Source: Coriobacteriia bacterium
GTDB taxonomy: Bacteria; Actinomycetota; Coriobacteriia; Coriobacteriales; Atopobiaceae
NCBI GenBank assembly: GCA_003150175.1
Contig: QAKZ01000016.1
Location: 1-41,288, forward strand
Length of the DNA: 41,288 nucleotides
Reading direction: 5' to 3'
The notes under the pieces were generated by a model that did no database searches, was not told where the DNA came from, and saw only the letters and a list, made by a program, of their open reading frames with translations. This document shows positions 31,827 through 39,694 of the stretch, in pieces (the first letter of the stretch is position 1; each line of letters opens with the position of its first letter). A program made the position numbers and the translations under genes.

Positions 31827-33377
31827 TTACTTGCGGAGAAGCGCCGCGCCCTCGTAGGGGCGCAGGTGCGCGAGATCGGGCTCGCCGCCGTGCGAGGAGA
31901 GCAGGACCTCCCACTCGCCGGACGCGGCGAGCTGCCTCGCCTGCTCGCCGGCGCTCGCCTCCTCGGGAGAGAAGTTCGCGACCACGAGCAGCGAGCCGGC
32001 ACGCCCGTACTCCTGCGGGCCGTCCGCCGCGGCGCAGATGGTGCGCTGGTCGCAGCCCTCGGCGTCGCGTGCCGGCGTGCTCCAGGGCTCGCCCGTCGTG
32101 AAGCCCGCGTTCTTGCCCGAGTCCCACTGCATGGGCGTGCGCGCGTTGTCGCGGGAGCGCTCCGCGATGATGCGCAGCGCCTCGGCGGGCTTCTTTCCCT
32201 CCTCCTCGGTGAGGATTCGGTAGTAGTTGATGCTCTCCACGTCGCGGTACTCGTCGATCGACGTGAAGTGCGCGTTCGTCATGCCGAGCTCGTTGCCCTG
32301 GTAGATGTAGAGGGTCCCGCGCAGCAGGTTCATGAACAGACAGAGCATCTTCGCGGAAGGCACGCGCAGCTCGCCGTCCGAGCCGAAGCGCGAGACCACG
32401 CGCGGCTGGTCGTGGTTGTCCCAGAACAGCGCGTTCCAGCCGCCGCCCGCCTGCATGCCCTCCTGCCAGGTCGAGAGGATCCGGCGAAGCTCGCCGAGGT
32501 CGGCGGGCATGAGCTCCCACTTGTTCCCGTTCTTGTAGTCGACCTTGAGGTGATGGAACGAGAACGCCATCGAGAGCTCGTGGTCCTCGGGGCGGGTGTA
32601 GCCCAGGCACGCGTCGAGGGTGGTCGATGACATCTCGCCCACCGTCATCATCCCATCGATGCCGGCCTCGCGCACGAGCTCCTGCAGGCACTCGTGCACA
32701 TGGGGGCCGTCGGTATAGAAGCGACGGCCGTCGCCCTCATGGTCGTCCTCGAAGACCTCGGGCTTCGAGATGAGGTTCACGACGTCGAAGCGGAAGCCGC
32801 TCACGCCCTTCTCTTTCCAGAAGCGCACGATGTCCGCGACCTCGTGGCGTACCTCGGGGTTGCTCCAGTCGAGGTCGGCCTGTGTCGGGTCAAACAGGTG
32901 CAGGCGCCACTTGCCCACCGCGGGCTCCCACAGCCAGGTGGGGCCGCCGAACTTCGAGGTCCAGTTGGTGGGCAGGATGGCGGGGTCGCCGTCGCGGAAG
33001 AAGTAATAGTCCTGGTAGCGCTTCTCGCCGGCGAGGGCGCGGCGGTACCACTCGTGGTCGGTCGACGTGTGGTTCAAGACCATGTCGAGCATGATGCCGA
33101 TGCCACGGGAGCGGGCCTCGCAGGCGAGCTCCTCGAAGTCAGCCATGGTGCCGTAGCGCGGGTCGACGGCGCGGTAGTCGGCGACGTCATAGCCGTTGTC
33201 GCGCTGCGGGGAGGGAAAGAAGGGCGTCAGCCAGATATAGTCGACGCCGAGCTCGGCCAGGTAGTCGAGCTTCTGCGTGACGCCGCGAAGGTCTCCCCAG
33301 CCGTCGCCGTTCGAGTCCTTGAAGCTCTTCGGGTAGATCTGGTAGACGACCTTGTTCGAGATGTCGAGGGTCTTCAT
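31827..33377 (-). CDS. treC: alpha,alpha-phosphotrehalase (trehalose-6-phosphate hydrolase)
   Basis: This 516-residue GH13 enzyme has the family motifs: MLDMVLNHTSTDH, GFRFDVVN (nucleophile Asp), TVGEMSS (acid/base Glu) and FWDNHDQPRVVSRFG. The start KVVYQIYPKSFKDSNGDGWGDLRG and length match TreC, which splits trehalose 6-phosphate into glucose and glucose 6-phosphate; oligo-1,6-glucosidase is the close alternative, but the neighbouring treP and treR settle it. The ATG lies four bases after a run of eight G that serves as the ribosome binding site. It appears intact even though treP is broken. Confidence 0.93.
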   Translation of the reverse strand: MKTLDISNKVVYQIYPKSFKDSNGDGWGDLRGVTQKLDYLAELGVDYIWLTPFFPSPQRDNGYDVADYRAVDPRYGTMADFEELACEARSRGIGIMLDMVLNHTSTDHEWYRRALAGEKRYQDYYFFRDGDPAILPTNWTSKFGGPTWLWEPAVGKWRLHLFDPTQADLDWSNPEVRHEVADIVRFWKEKGVSGFRFDVVNLISKPEVFEDDHEGDGRRFYTDGPHVHECLQELVREAGIDGMMTVGEMSSTTLDACLGYTRPEDHELSMAFSFHHLKVDYKNGNKWELMPADLGELRRILSTWQEGMQAGGGWNALFWDNHDQPRVVSRFGSDGELRVPSAKMLCLFMNLLRGTLYIYQGNELGMTNAHFTSIDEYRDVESINYYRILTEEEGKKPAEALRIIAERSRDNARTPMQWDSGKNAGFTTGEPWSTPARDAEGCDQRTICAAADGPQEYGRAGSLLVVANFSPEEASAGEQARQLAASGEWEVLLSSHGGEPDLAHLRPYEGAALLRK

Positions 33378-33381
33378 GGTT

Positions 33382-33396
33382 CCCCCCCCGGGGGGG
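33382..33396. repeat. C8G7 homopolymer palindrome at the treC ribosome binding site
   Basis: Eight C are followed by seven G. On the minus strand the run of eight G ends four bases before the treC ATG and is the only Shine-Dalgarno-like sequence. Such tracts change length by slippage, which could alter treC translation; the self-complementary run could also mask the site. Confidence 0.8.
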
Positions 33397-33463
33397 TAGG
33401 GCCCGCCCGCAGGTCGCGGGCGGGCGATAAGTTCAGCGAAATAGGTGCCGCGTGCGGTGCGCG

Positions 33464-34506
33464 CTACTTGCCCTCGGAGGCGAGCTCGGCCGCGATGGCC
33501 GCGGCGCCGGCGCGGGCCTCGTCCTCGATGCCCTTCTTCTTTCCGACGACGACGGTCAAGACGAAGGGGACGACGACGGCAATGACCATGCACACGGCGA
33601 ACATCGCCCAGCTCGCGGGCTGCATCGAGAGGATGCCTGGCAGGCCGCCGACGCCCACGGCGTTCGCGGTGCAGCTCGTGGCGACGCTCAGCAGGCCGGC
33701 GATGCAGGAACCGACCATGCCGCAGACAAACGGGAAGGAGATCTTGCGGAAGAAGCGCTCGAGCAGGCCCAAGGTCACGGCGGCGAGGATGGCGGGGATG
33801 ACCTGCGCCTGGTAACCGATCATGTTCACCTTGGCGAAGCCGAAGTCCCACTGAGGGATCTGGGAGGTCGGGGTGCTGGAGACGCTGTAGGCGTTCAGGA
33901 GCTGGCCGGAGATGAGGGTGAGGCCGAGGACGATGCCGTGCATCGGGGTGCCGCCCATCTTCTTTGTCACCGACCAGCAGATGCCCACGGGGATGCCGGT
34001 GTGGAAGACCGCCTCGCCGATGAGCCACAGGAAGCTGTCGAGGCCCGCCCAGAACTGGCTCGTCTGGACGAGGGTCTGGGTGCCGTCGCCAAAGACATAG
34101 ACCGAGTCGATGCAGTTGCGGAAGCCGAGGATCAGGCCACCGACGATGATCGCGGGGATGATCGGGGCGAAGACCTCGGCGATGACGGTCATGGCGCGCT
34201 GGATGGGGTTCTGGTTCTGCTTGGCGGCGGCCTTGGCGGCGTCCTTCGTCACGCCCTCGATGCCGGAGACCGCGACGAAGTCCTCATAGAAGGCCTTGAC
34301 GTCGTTGCCGATGATGACCTGGAACTGTCCGCTCTGGGTGAAGCTGCCCTTCGCGCTCGGAAGGTCCTCGATGCCCGCGACGTCGGCCTTCGACTCGTCG
34401 TTGAGGACGAACCTCATGCGGGTCATGCAGTGGCTCACCGCGCGATGTTGCCCTTCCCTCCCACGAGCTCCAGGAGCTTCGCCGCGTCGTCCGAGTATTT
34501 GCCCAT
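33464..34506 (-). pseudogene. treP: trehalose PTS EIIBC, broken by a frameshift and an internal deletion
   Basis: The gene begins properly at ATG 34506 (MGKYSDDAAKLLELVGGKGNIA) with a GGAGGATGCA site, but the frame stops at a TGA (34435-34437) just before the EIIB active-site cysteine; the next frame continues VSHCMTRMRFVLN to 33464. One missing base in a GCGCG run explains it. The EIIC domain is also short: after YQAQVIPAILAAVTLGLLERF it jumps to FPFVCGMVGSCIAGLL, losing about 125 residues, including the conserved H and TEP motifs of the glucose-superfamily EIIC. Total coding length is about 347 codons against about 470 in TreB/TreP. A GTG at 34438 overlaps the TGA and could restart translation, but transport activity is very unlikely. 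Confidence 0.88.
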
Positions 34507-34572
34507 TGCATCCTCCTTCTTTCCCTTTGATTCTGAGCCAGCCGGCGACCGAGTTCCAGATGGTTCAGGACC

Positions 34573-34650
34573 ACTTATTTGAATAGGATGCCTCGTAGTA
34601 TAGGGCGAACTCATTTGCATAAGTTGTTTGAAGGCTGACTTATTTGCATA
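34573..34650. promoter_or_regulatory. three TreR-operator-like repeats in the treP-treR intergenic region
   Basis: ACTTATTTGAATA (34573-34585), ACTCATTTGCATA (34609-34621) and ACTTATTTGCATA (34638-34650) repeat in the same orientation. The second extends to the near-palindrome AACTCAT-TTGC-ATAAGTT. A -10 for treP (TATACT on the minus strand, 34597-34602) sits between the first two, so a bound repressor would cover the promoter. Confidence 0.65.
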
Positions 34651-34709
34651 TGTTCCGGGAACGGTCGCGAAACGACAGCGAACGGTAGGACGCAGGCTCG
34701 ATTCCCCCG

Positions 34710-34715
34710 TATAAT
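34710..34715 (+). promoter_or_regulatory. -10 box of treR
   Basis: A consensus TATAAT lies 39 bases before the treR ATG. No clear -35 is seen. Confidence 0.55.
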
Positions 34716-34754
34716 GCGGTTCAGACAAGAGACGACCATCCCGAGGAGCACTGC

Positions 34755-35489
34755 ATGAAAGCCATTTGGCAGGGCATCTACCGAGCCTTGCGAGAAGAGA
34801 TAGTCGACGAGACCTACCCGTTCCAGACCTTCCTCCCCTCGGAGTCGACGCTGGTCGCCCGCTTCGGGTGCTCGCACAACACGCTGCGCAAGGCGCTCGC
34901 CGCGCTCGCCGACGAGGGCCTGCTGCAGCCGATCCAGGGCAAGGGGGTCCGCGTGATCTACCAGCCGCGCGAGCGCGCGCTCTTCGAGGTCGGCGGGATC
35001 GAGACCTTCGCCGAGGCCATGGCGCGCCTCGGCATCGAGCAGACGACGTCGGTGAAGACCTTCGAGCTCGTGGTCACCGACGGCAGGCTCGCACACTTCA
35101 CGGGCTTCGACGAGGGGGCGGAGCTCCTCCATGTCGAGCGTGTCCGCTCCTTCGGCGGGGAGCCGGTTATCCGCGACGACAGCTACTTCCTCGCGTCGGC
35201 GGTCGACGGCCTCACGCCAAAGATCGCGGCCGGCTCCATCTACAGGTACCTCGAGGGCGAGCTCGGGCTCGTCATCGCGCAGAGCATGCGCGAGATCACC
35301 GTCGAGCGGGCGACAACGCGCGACTACGAGCTGCTCGAGCTCCCCGAGGGCTGTTACCTGGCCATAATGACCAACCAGGTCTTCCTCGCGGACGGGACGA
35401 TGTTCGAGCGCACCCAGTCGCGCCACCGGCCGGACCTCTTTGTCTTCCACGACATCGCCCGACGCAAGCCGTCCCTCTCGGTAAAATGA
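34755..35489 (+). CDS. treR: GntR-family trehalose operon repressor
   Basis: This 244-residue HutC/UTRA-type GntR regulator resembles Gram-positive TreR: winged helix at about 1-70 (IWQGIYRALREEIVDETYP, LPSESTLVARFGCSHNTLRKALAALADEGLLQPIQGKGVRV) and UTRA domain (about 85-235; HVERVRSFGGEPVIRDDSYFL, FERTQSRHRPDLFVFHD). The ligand is probably trehalose 6-phosphate. GAGGAGC precedes the ATG. It is divergent from treP-treC, with three operator-like repeats between. Its stop codon TGA is formed inside palindromic repeat copy 3, suggesting the repeat replaced or trimmed the original 3' end. Confidence 0.9.
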   Translation: MKAIWQGIYRALREEIVDETYPFQTFLPSESTLVARFGCSHNTLRKALAALADEGLLQPIQGKGVRVIYQPRERALFEVGGIETFAEAMARLGIEQTTSVKTFELVVTDGRLAHFTGFDEGAELLHVERVRSFGGEPVIRDDSYFLASAVDGLTPKIAAGSIYRYLEGELGLVIAQSMREITVERATTRDYELLELPEGCYLAIMTNQVFLADGTMFERTQSRHRPDLFVFHDIARRKPSLSVK

Positions 35490-35517
35490 CGAGAAGGGAC
35501 AGTCCCTTTTTATCATT
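35483..35517. repeat. palindromic repeat copy 3 (degenerate)
   Basis: AAAATGACGAGAAGGGAC, a central A, then GTCCCTTTTTATCATT: the same family as copies 1, 2 and 4 with two arm changes. It contains the treR stop codon and lies 11 bases before the pth2-type gene. Confidence 0.8.
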
Positions 35518-35528
35518 CAGGAGTTGAT

Positions 35529-35963
35529 ATGCCTTCCTCCAGTTATAAGTCAAAGCAGGTCATCGTCATGAGGCGCGACCTCAAGATGCGCAAGGGCAAG
35601 ATCGCCGCGCAGTCGGGCCACGCATGCGTGGAGGCCACCCTTATGGCCATCGCGCGCGAGGGCCGCGCGGACCAGATCCGCGCCGAGGACGGGTGGGCCT
35701 ACCTCGAGCACGCCGAGGACGACCGCTCGCCCCTGACCGACTGGTTCGACGCCGGAGTGGCGAAGATCTGCGTCTACGTCGACGGCGAAGAGGCGCTGCT
35801 GGACATCGCCACGCAGGGCCGCGAGGCGGGCTTCGCCGTCGCGCTCATCCGCGACGCGGGCCACACGGAGTTCCACGGCGAGCCGACCTTCACCTGCCTG
35901 GCCTTCGAGCCGCTCCCTGCCGAGAAGATCGACCCCATCACCGGCGATTTGCCGCTGTACTAG
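35529..35963 (+). CDS. peptidyl-tRNA hydrolase, Pth2 (archaeal/eukaryotic) type
   Basis: The 144-residue protein begins KQVIVMRRDLKMRKGKIAAQSGHACVEA, the Pth2 signature (conserved KxGKxAAQxxHA), and continues with W(F)..G..KI.. and a C-terminal TFTCLAFEPLPAEKIDPITGDLPLY that matches the family's GPxxxxxIDxVTGxLxLL end. Pth2 cleaves peptidyl-tRNA. Most bacteria rely on Pth1, so this is probably an extra enzyme; a domesticated role outside translation cannot be excluded. GGAG lies before the ATG. It stands between treR and cysK. Confidence 0.88.
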   Translation: MPSSSYKSKQVIVMRRDLKMRKGKIAAQSGHACVEATLMAIAREGRADQIRAEDGWAYLEHAEDDRSPLTDWFDAGVAKICVYVDGEEALLDIATQGREAGFAVALIRDAGHTEFHGEPTFTCLAFEPLPAEKIDPITGDLPLY

Positions 35964-35974
35964 CACTGGCCGCC

Positions 35975-36000
35975 GGCAGCAAGAAGCCCTTCTTGCTGCC
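35975..36000. terminator. hairpin after the Pth2 gene
   Basis: GGCAGCAAGAAG and CTTCTTGCTGCC form a perfect 12-base-pair stem with a tiny loop, 12 bases after the stop codon. There is no T run after it, so termination may be partial or Rho-aided. Confidence 0.6.
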
Positions 36001-36037
36001 CCGCGGTGTTAGCGCGGCGTTAATTCCCACCGCCCAA

Positions 36038-36079
36038 CTAGGTTTTTTCTAATTCCTACTTGCGCGCTAGGTTTATAAG
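36038..36079 (+). promoter_or_regulatory. cysKE promoter region with direct repeat
   Basis: CTAGGTTT occurs at 36038-36045 and again at 36067-36074, 29 bases apart; the second runs into TATAAG (36074-36079), a likely -10. The repeats may bind a cysteine regulator. The stretch is markedly AT-rich compared with its surroundings. Confidence 0.4.
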
Positions 36080-36164
36080 TGCCATCCTACCAAACAACGA
36101 GCAGACCGCCTCGCGCGGCGGCACCCTCGTGACCAGTCAGCTGATACAGCTAGGAGGCACTACC

Positions 36165-37076
<912 letters not shown>

Positions 37077-37091
37077 GACCTGGGACCCGCT

Positions 37092-37679
37092 ATGTTCGAG
37101 ACGATCAAAGAAGACATCGCGAGCGTGATCGCGCGCGACCCCTCCGTCCATTCCGCCAAGGAAGTGCTGCTCTGGCACACGGGCATGCACGCCGTATGGG
37201 CGTATCGTCGCCAGCACTGGCTATGGGAGCACGGCATGCGCGGGCTGGCGACTCTGCTCGCGCGCCTCTCCCGCCGCCGCTACGGCGTCGAGATCGCGCC
37301 CGCCGCGACCATCGGCAAGCGCTTCATGATCGACCACGGCATGGGCATCGTCATCGGCGAGACAGCCATCATCGGCGATGATTGCCTGCTCTACCAGGGC
37401 GTGACCCTCGGCATGACGGGCAAGCACGGCGGAAAGCGCCACCCGACCTTGGGCAACAACGTCATGGTGGGCGCCGGCACGATTGTCCTCGGCGATATCC
37501 ACGTCGGCGACAACGTCAAGGTGGCGGCCGGGTCCGTCGTGGTCCACGACGTGCCCGCCGACACCACCGTTGCCGGCAATCCCGCCCACGTTGTACGCGA
37601 GCGCACCTGCCCCATGCTGCGGCTCATCCCCCTCTCCCGCGACATCGACGAGAACATCCGCTGGTCCTGCGCCCTGTAA
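37092..37679 (+). CDS. cysE: serine O-acetyltransferase
   Basis: This 195-residue protein has a short N-terminal helical domain (FETIKEDIASVIARDPS) and a left-handed beta-helix of hexapeptide repeats with the catalytic segment MIDHGMGIVIGETAIIGDDC and GVTLGMTGKHGGKRHPTLGNN. It acetylates serine with acetyl-CoA for CysK. It lacks the long N-terminal extension of E. coli CysE, as is usual in Gram-positive bacteria. Its C-terminal tail (after about 165) may carry the CysK-docking end, although the terminal residues are CAL rather than the typical Ile. It ends one base before repeat copy 4. Confidence 0.96.
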   Translation: MFETIKEDIASVIARDPSVHSAKEVLLWHTGMHAVWAYRRQHWLWEHGMRGLATLLARLSRRRYGVEIAPAATIGKRFMIDHGMGIVIGETAIIGDDCLLYQGVTLGMTGKHGGKRHPTLGNNVMVGAGTIVLGDIHVGDNVKVAAGSVVVHDVPADTTVAGNPAHVVRERTCPMLRLIPLSRDIDENIRWSCAL

Positions 37680-37680
37680 G

Positions 37681-37719
37681 AAAAATGACGAAAAGGGACT
37701 GTCCCTTTTCGTCATTTTT
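37681..37719. repeat. palindromic repeat copy 4 (terminator-like)
   Basis: This is the longest and most perfect copy: 19-base arms AAAAATGACGAAAAGGGAC and its complement around a central T, with A/T tails. It separates the convergent cysE (stop at 37677-37679) and the small minus-strand gene (stop at 37721-37723). Confidence 0.9.
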
Positions 37720-37720
37720 C

Positions 37721-37999
37721 TTACTCGCGGCGCTTACCGGTGAGGTGGTCGACGTCCACGCGCCAGACGTCCACGAGCTTGACGGCGTCGGGCGAGAACT
37801 CCACGGGGGCGCCCGGAGCCATGCGGGCCATGATCGCCGTAAGGCCGCGGACCTTCTGGTCCGCGTCGGTCTTGCGCCCCTCGGAGGCGCAGTGCAGCCA
37901 GAACGTCCAGCGGGCGTCTCCCGCCTCCCCCGACGCGGGCTCGGCGAGGTCGGCGACCTCGCGCTTCGCCCTTCTCATCCCACGGTGATCCATAGTCAT
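37721..37999 (-). CDS. small protein, unknown function
   Basis: This is a 92-residue basic/acidic soluble protein of unrecognised family, with an Arg/Lys-rich start (DHRGMRRAKREVADL) and a C-terminal half with PVEFSPDAVKLVDVWRVDVDHLTGKRRE. The ATG at 37999 follows the acetyltransferase stop codon with no gap (TAG-ATG), implying translational coupling; a second ATG two codons on is possible. It is the last gene of the four-gene esterase/ATP-grasp/GNAT operon. Coding status rests on position and frame openness, so certainty is moderate. Confidence 0.6.
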   Translation of the reverse strand: MTMDHRGMRRAKREVADLAEPASGEAGDARWTFWLHCASEGRKTDADQKVRGLTAIMARMAPGAPVEFSPDAVKLVDVWRVDVDHLTGKRRE

Positions 38000-38488
38000 C
38001 TAATCAAGCACCTGCTCCATGCCGACTTTATACGGGACCATGCCCATCTTCTCGTAGAACGCGCGGGCTCCGGGATTGCAGCTCCACACGTTGAGCGTCA
38101 CGTTGTGGGCCCCGACGCCGCGCGCGAAATCGACGACGTGTCGGTAGAGCGCCGTGGCGACGCCTTGACCGCGGACGGACTCGTCCACGCAGATGTCGTC
38201 GATATAGACCGTGACCACGGGCTGCATGTTGTTGGACCCGCGGAAATCCTCGATCACGCAGAACGCATGGCCGAGGACGCGGTCGCCCTCGAACGCCACG
38301 AACACCGGCCTCGACTCATTGGACATGAGCGCACACAGCTCGGCGTCCGAGTACTTGCGCGCGCCCATCACAAAGAGGTCCGGCCGCCCCTCTGCATGCA
38401 CCGCGCACACCTGGAGCAGCAAATCGACAAGCCCGGGGACGTCGGCGACGGTGGCCCTCCTGACCTGGTACTCATTTGCTTCGCCCAT
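38000..38488 (-). CDS. GNAT family N-acetyltransferase
   Basis: This 162-residue protein has the GNAT fold: YQVRRATVADVPGLVDLL at the start, acetyl-CoA pyrophosphate loop VRGQGVATALYRHVVDFA (R/QxxGxG/A motif), and the terminal LNVWSCNPGARAFYEKMGMVPYKV (motif B). The acceptor is unknown. It starts 3 bases after the ATP-grasp gene, its ribosome binding site (GAAAGGGCG) lying inside that gene's end. Being in operon with an ATP-grasp ligase and an esterase, it may acetylate the ligase product or provide self-protection (inference). Confidence 0.9.
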   Translation of the reverse strand: MGEANEYQVRRATVADVPGLVDLLLQVCAVHAEGRPDLFVMGARKYSDAELCALMSNESRPVFVAFEGDRVLGHAFCVIEDFRGSNNMQPVVTVYIDDICVDESVRGQGVATALYRHVVDFARGVGAHNVTLNVWSCNPGARAFYEKMGMVPYKVGMEQVLD

Positions 38489-38491
38489 GCG

Positions 38492-39682
38492 CTACGCCCT
38501 TTCCTGCACGAAGGCCACGAACTCGTCGAGCTCGGGCTTGGTCTTGAACCGCGCCACATAGGCGGTGTTGCCCAGATCGTCCGCGAGGCCGTCCGGCATA
38601 CGGTCGATGCTCATCAGTGGCTCGGCGTAGCGCGCCTCGACCTCCTCGCGGCTGTGCGCGTACTCGTGGATGTCGCGACGGCTCGCATGGACGCAGTAGT
38701 AGTGCTCGCCGCCGGGGACCACGTGGCTCTCGTCGAAGCAGACCATGTCGGCCCACACCTGATAGACGTTGAGCGAGTGGGCGTAGTTCATCATCTCGGG
38801 GGTGTAGCCTCCGGGCGGGCGCGAGTTGACCTCCAGGCCGACGTAGTCGCCGGCTTGCCCGAGGCCGGGCTTGTCCTCGGTCAGGCGGAAGAACTCCATG
38901 TGCACGAAGCGGCTCGCGTAGCCGAAGGACTTGACGGCCGCGCGGCCGTACGCGCGCAGCTTGGGGTCGACGCCGGGGCACGAGTAGTACGAGACGTCGA
39001 GCTGCTGGGCGCAGACATCGGCCATCGAGGGCGGGAACTCCTCCTGGTTCTCGAAGAGGGGCTCGCCGTGCGAGTCCACGATCGCGTCGTAGGAGCAGAT
39101 CCGGCCGCCGACGAACTCCTCGAGGACGTAGGGGGTGCCTCCTTTGCTCGCAAAGACGCGCTGCAGGTCGTCGTCGTTCTCGACCTTCCAGGCGCCGCCG
39201 CTGCCCATGCCGACCTCGGGCTTGGCGAAGGTCGGGTAGCCGACCTCGGCCGCGAAGGCGCGCGCCGCGTCGAGCGTGGTCAGACGGATCTGCCGCGCCA
39301 CCGGGATGCCGGCAGCGCGGTAGCAGGGCTTCATCGCCGCCTTGCTCGTCCAGTCGACGAGCTTGGCGGGGTGCACGCCCGTGGTCACGTTGAAGTCCTC
39401 GCGCAGGCGCGCGTCGAGCGGGAGCCAGTACTCGTTGTTCGACTCGATCCAGTCGATCTTGCCGTACTTCCAGCTCAGGTACGCGAGCGCGCGGAAGACC
39501 TGGTCGTAGTCCTCGAGCGACGGCACCCAGTAATACTCAGTGAGGCACTCCTTGAGCTCGGGGTGGATCTGGTCGTAGGGGGTGTCGCCCACGCCGTAGA
39601 CAGACGCGCCGTCGCGGGCGAGGGCTTCACAGAAGCGCCGATACACCTCAGGGAACTGAGGCGAGACAAAAACAAAGTTCAT
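38492..39682 (-). CDS. ATP-grasp ligase
   Basis: This 396-residue protein has a pre-ATP-grasp N-terminal domain (FVFVSPQFPEVYRRFCEALA... about 1-110) and an ATP-grasp core (about 115-320): lysine and Gly-rich loop YPTFAKPEVGMGSGGAWKV, hinge YVLEEFVGG, and metal-binding GLEVNSRPPGGYTPEMM (Glu, Asn). Such enzymes join a carboxylate, activated as acyl phosphate, to an amine or thiol; the group is related to carbamoyl-phosphate-synthase-like and L-amino acid ligases. The substrates cannot be read. It lies 12 bases after the esterase gene and is followed by a GNAT gene. Confidence 0.88.
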   Translation of the reverse strand: MNFVFVSPQFPEVYRRFCEALARDGASVYGVGDTPYDQIHPELKECLTEYYWVPSLEDYDQVFRALAYLSWKYGKIDWIESNNEYWLPLDARLREDFNVTTGVHPAKLVDWTSKAAMKPCYRAAGIPVARQIRLTTLDAARAFAAEVGYPTFAKPEVGMGSGGAWKVENDDDLQRVFASKGGTPYVLEEFVGGRICSYDAIVDSHGEPLFENQEEFPPSMADVCAQQLDVSYYSCPGVDPKLRAYGRAAVKSFGYASRFVHMEFFRLTEDKPGLGQAGDYVGLEVNSRPPGGYTPEMMNYAHSLNVYQVWADMVCFDESHVVPGGEHYYCVHASRRDIHEYAHSREEVEARYAEPLMSIDRMPDGLADDLGNTAYVARFKTKPELDEFVAFVQERA

Positions 39683-39694
39683 GAAGACGGATCC

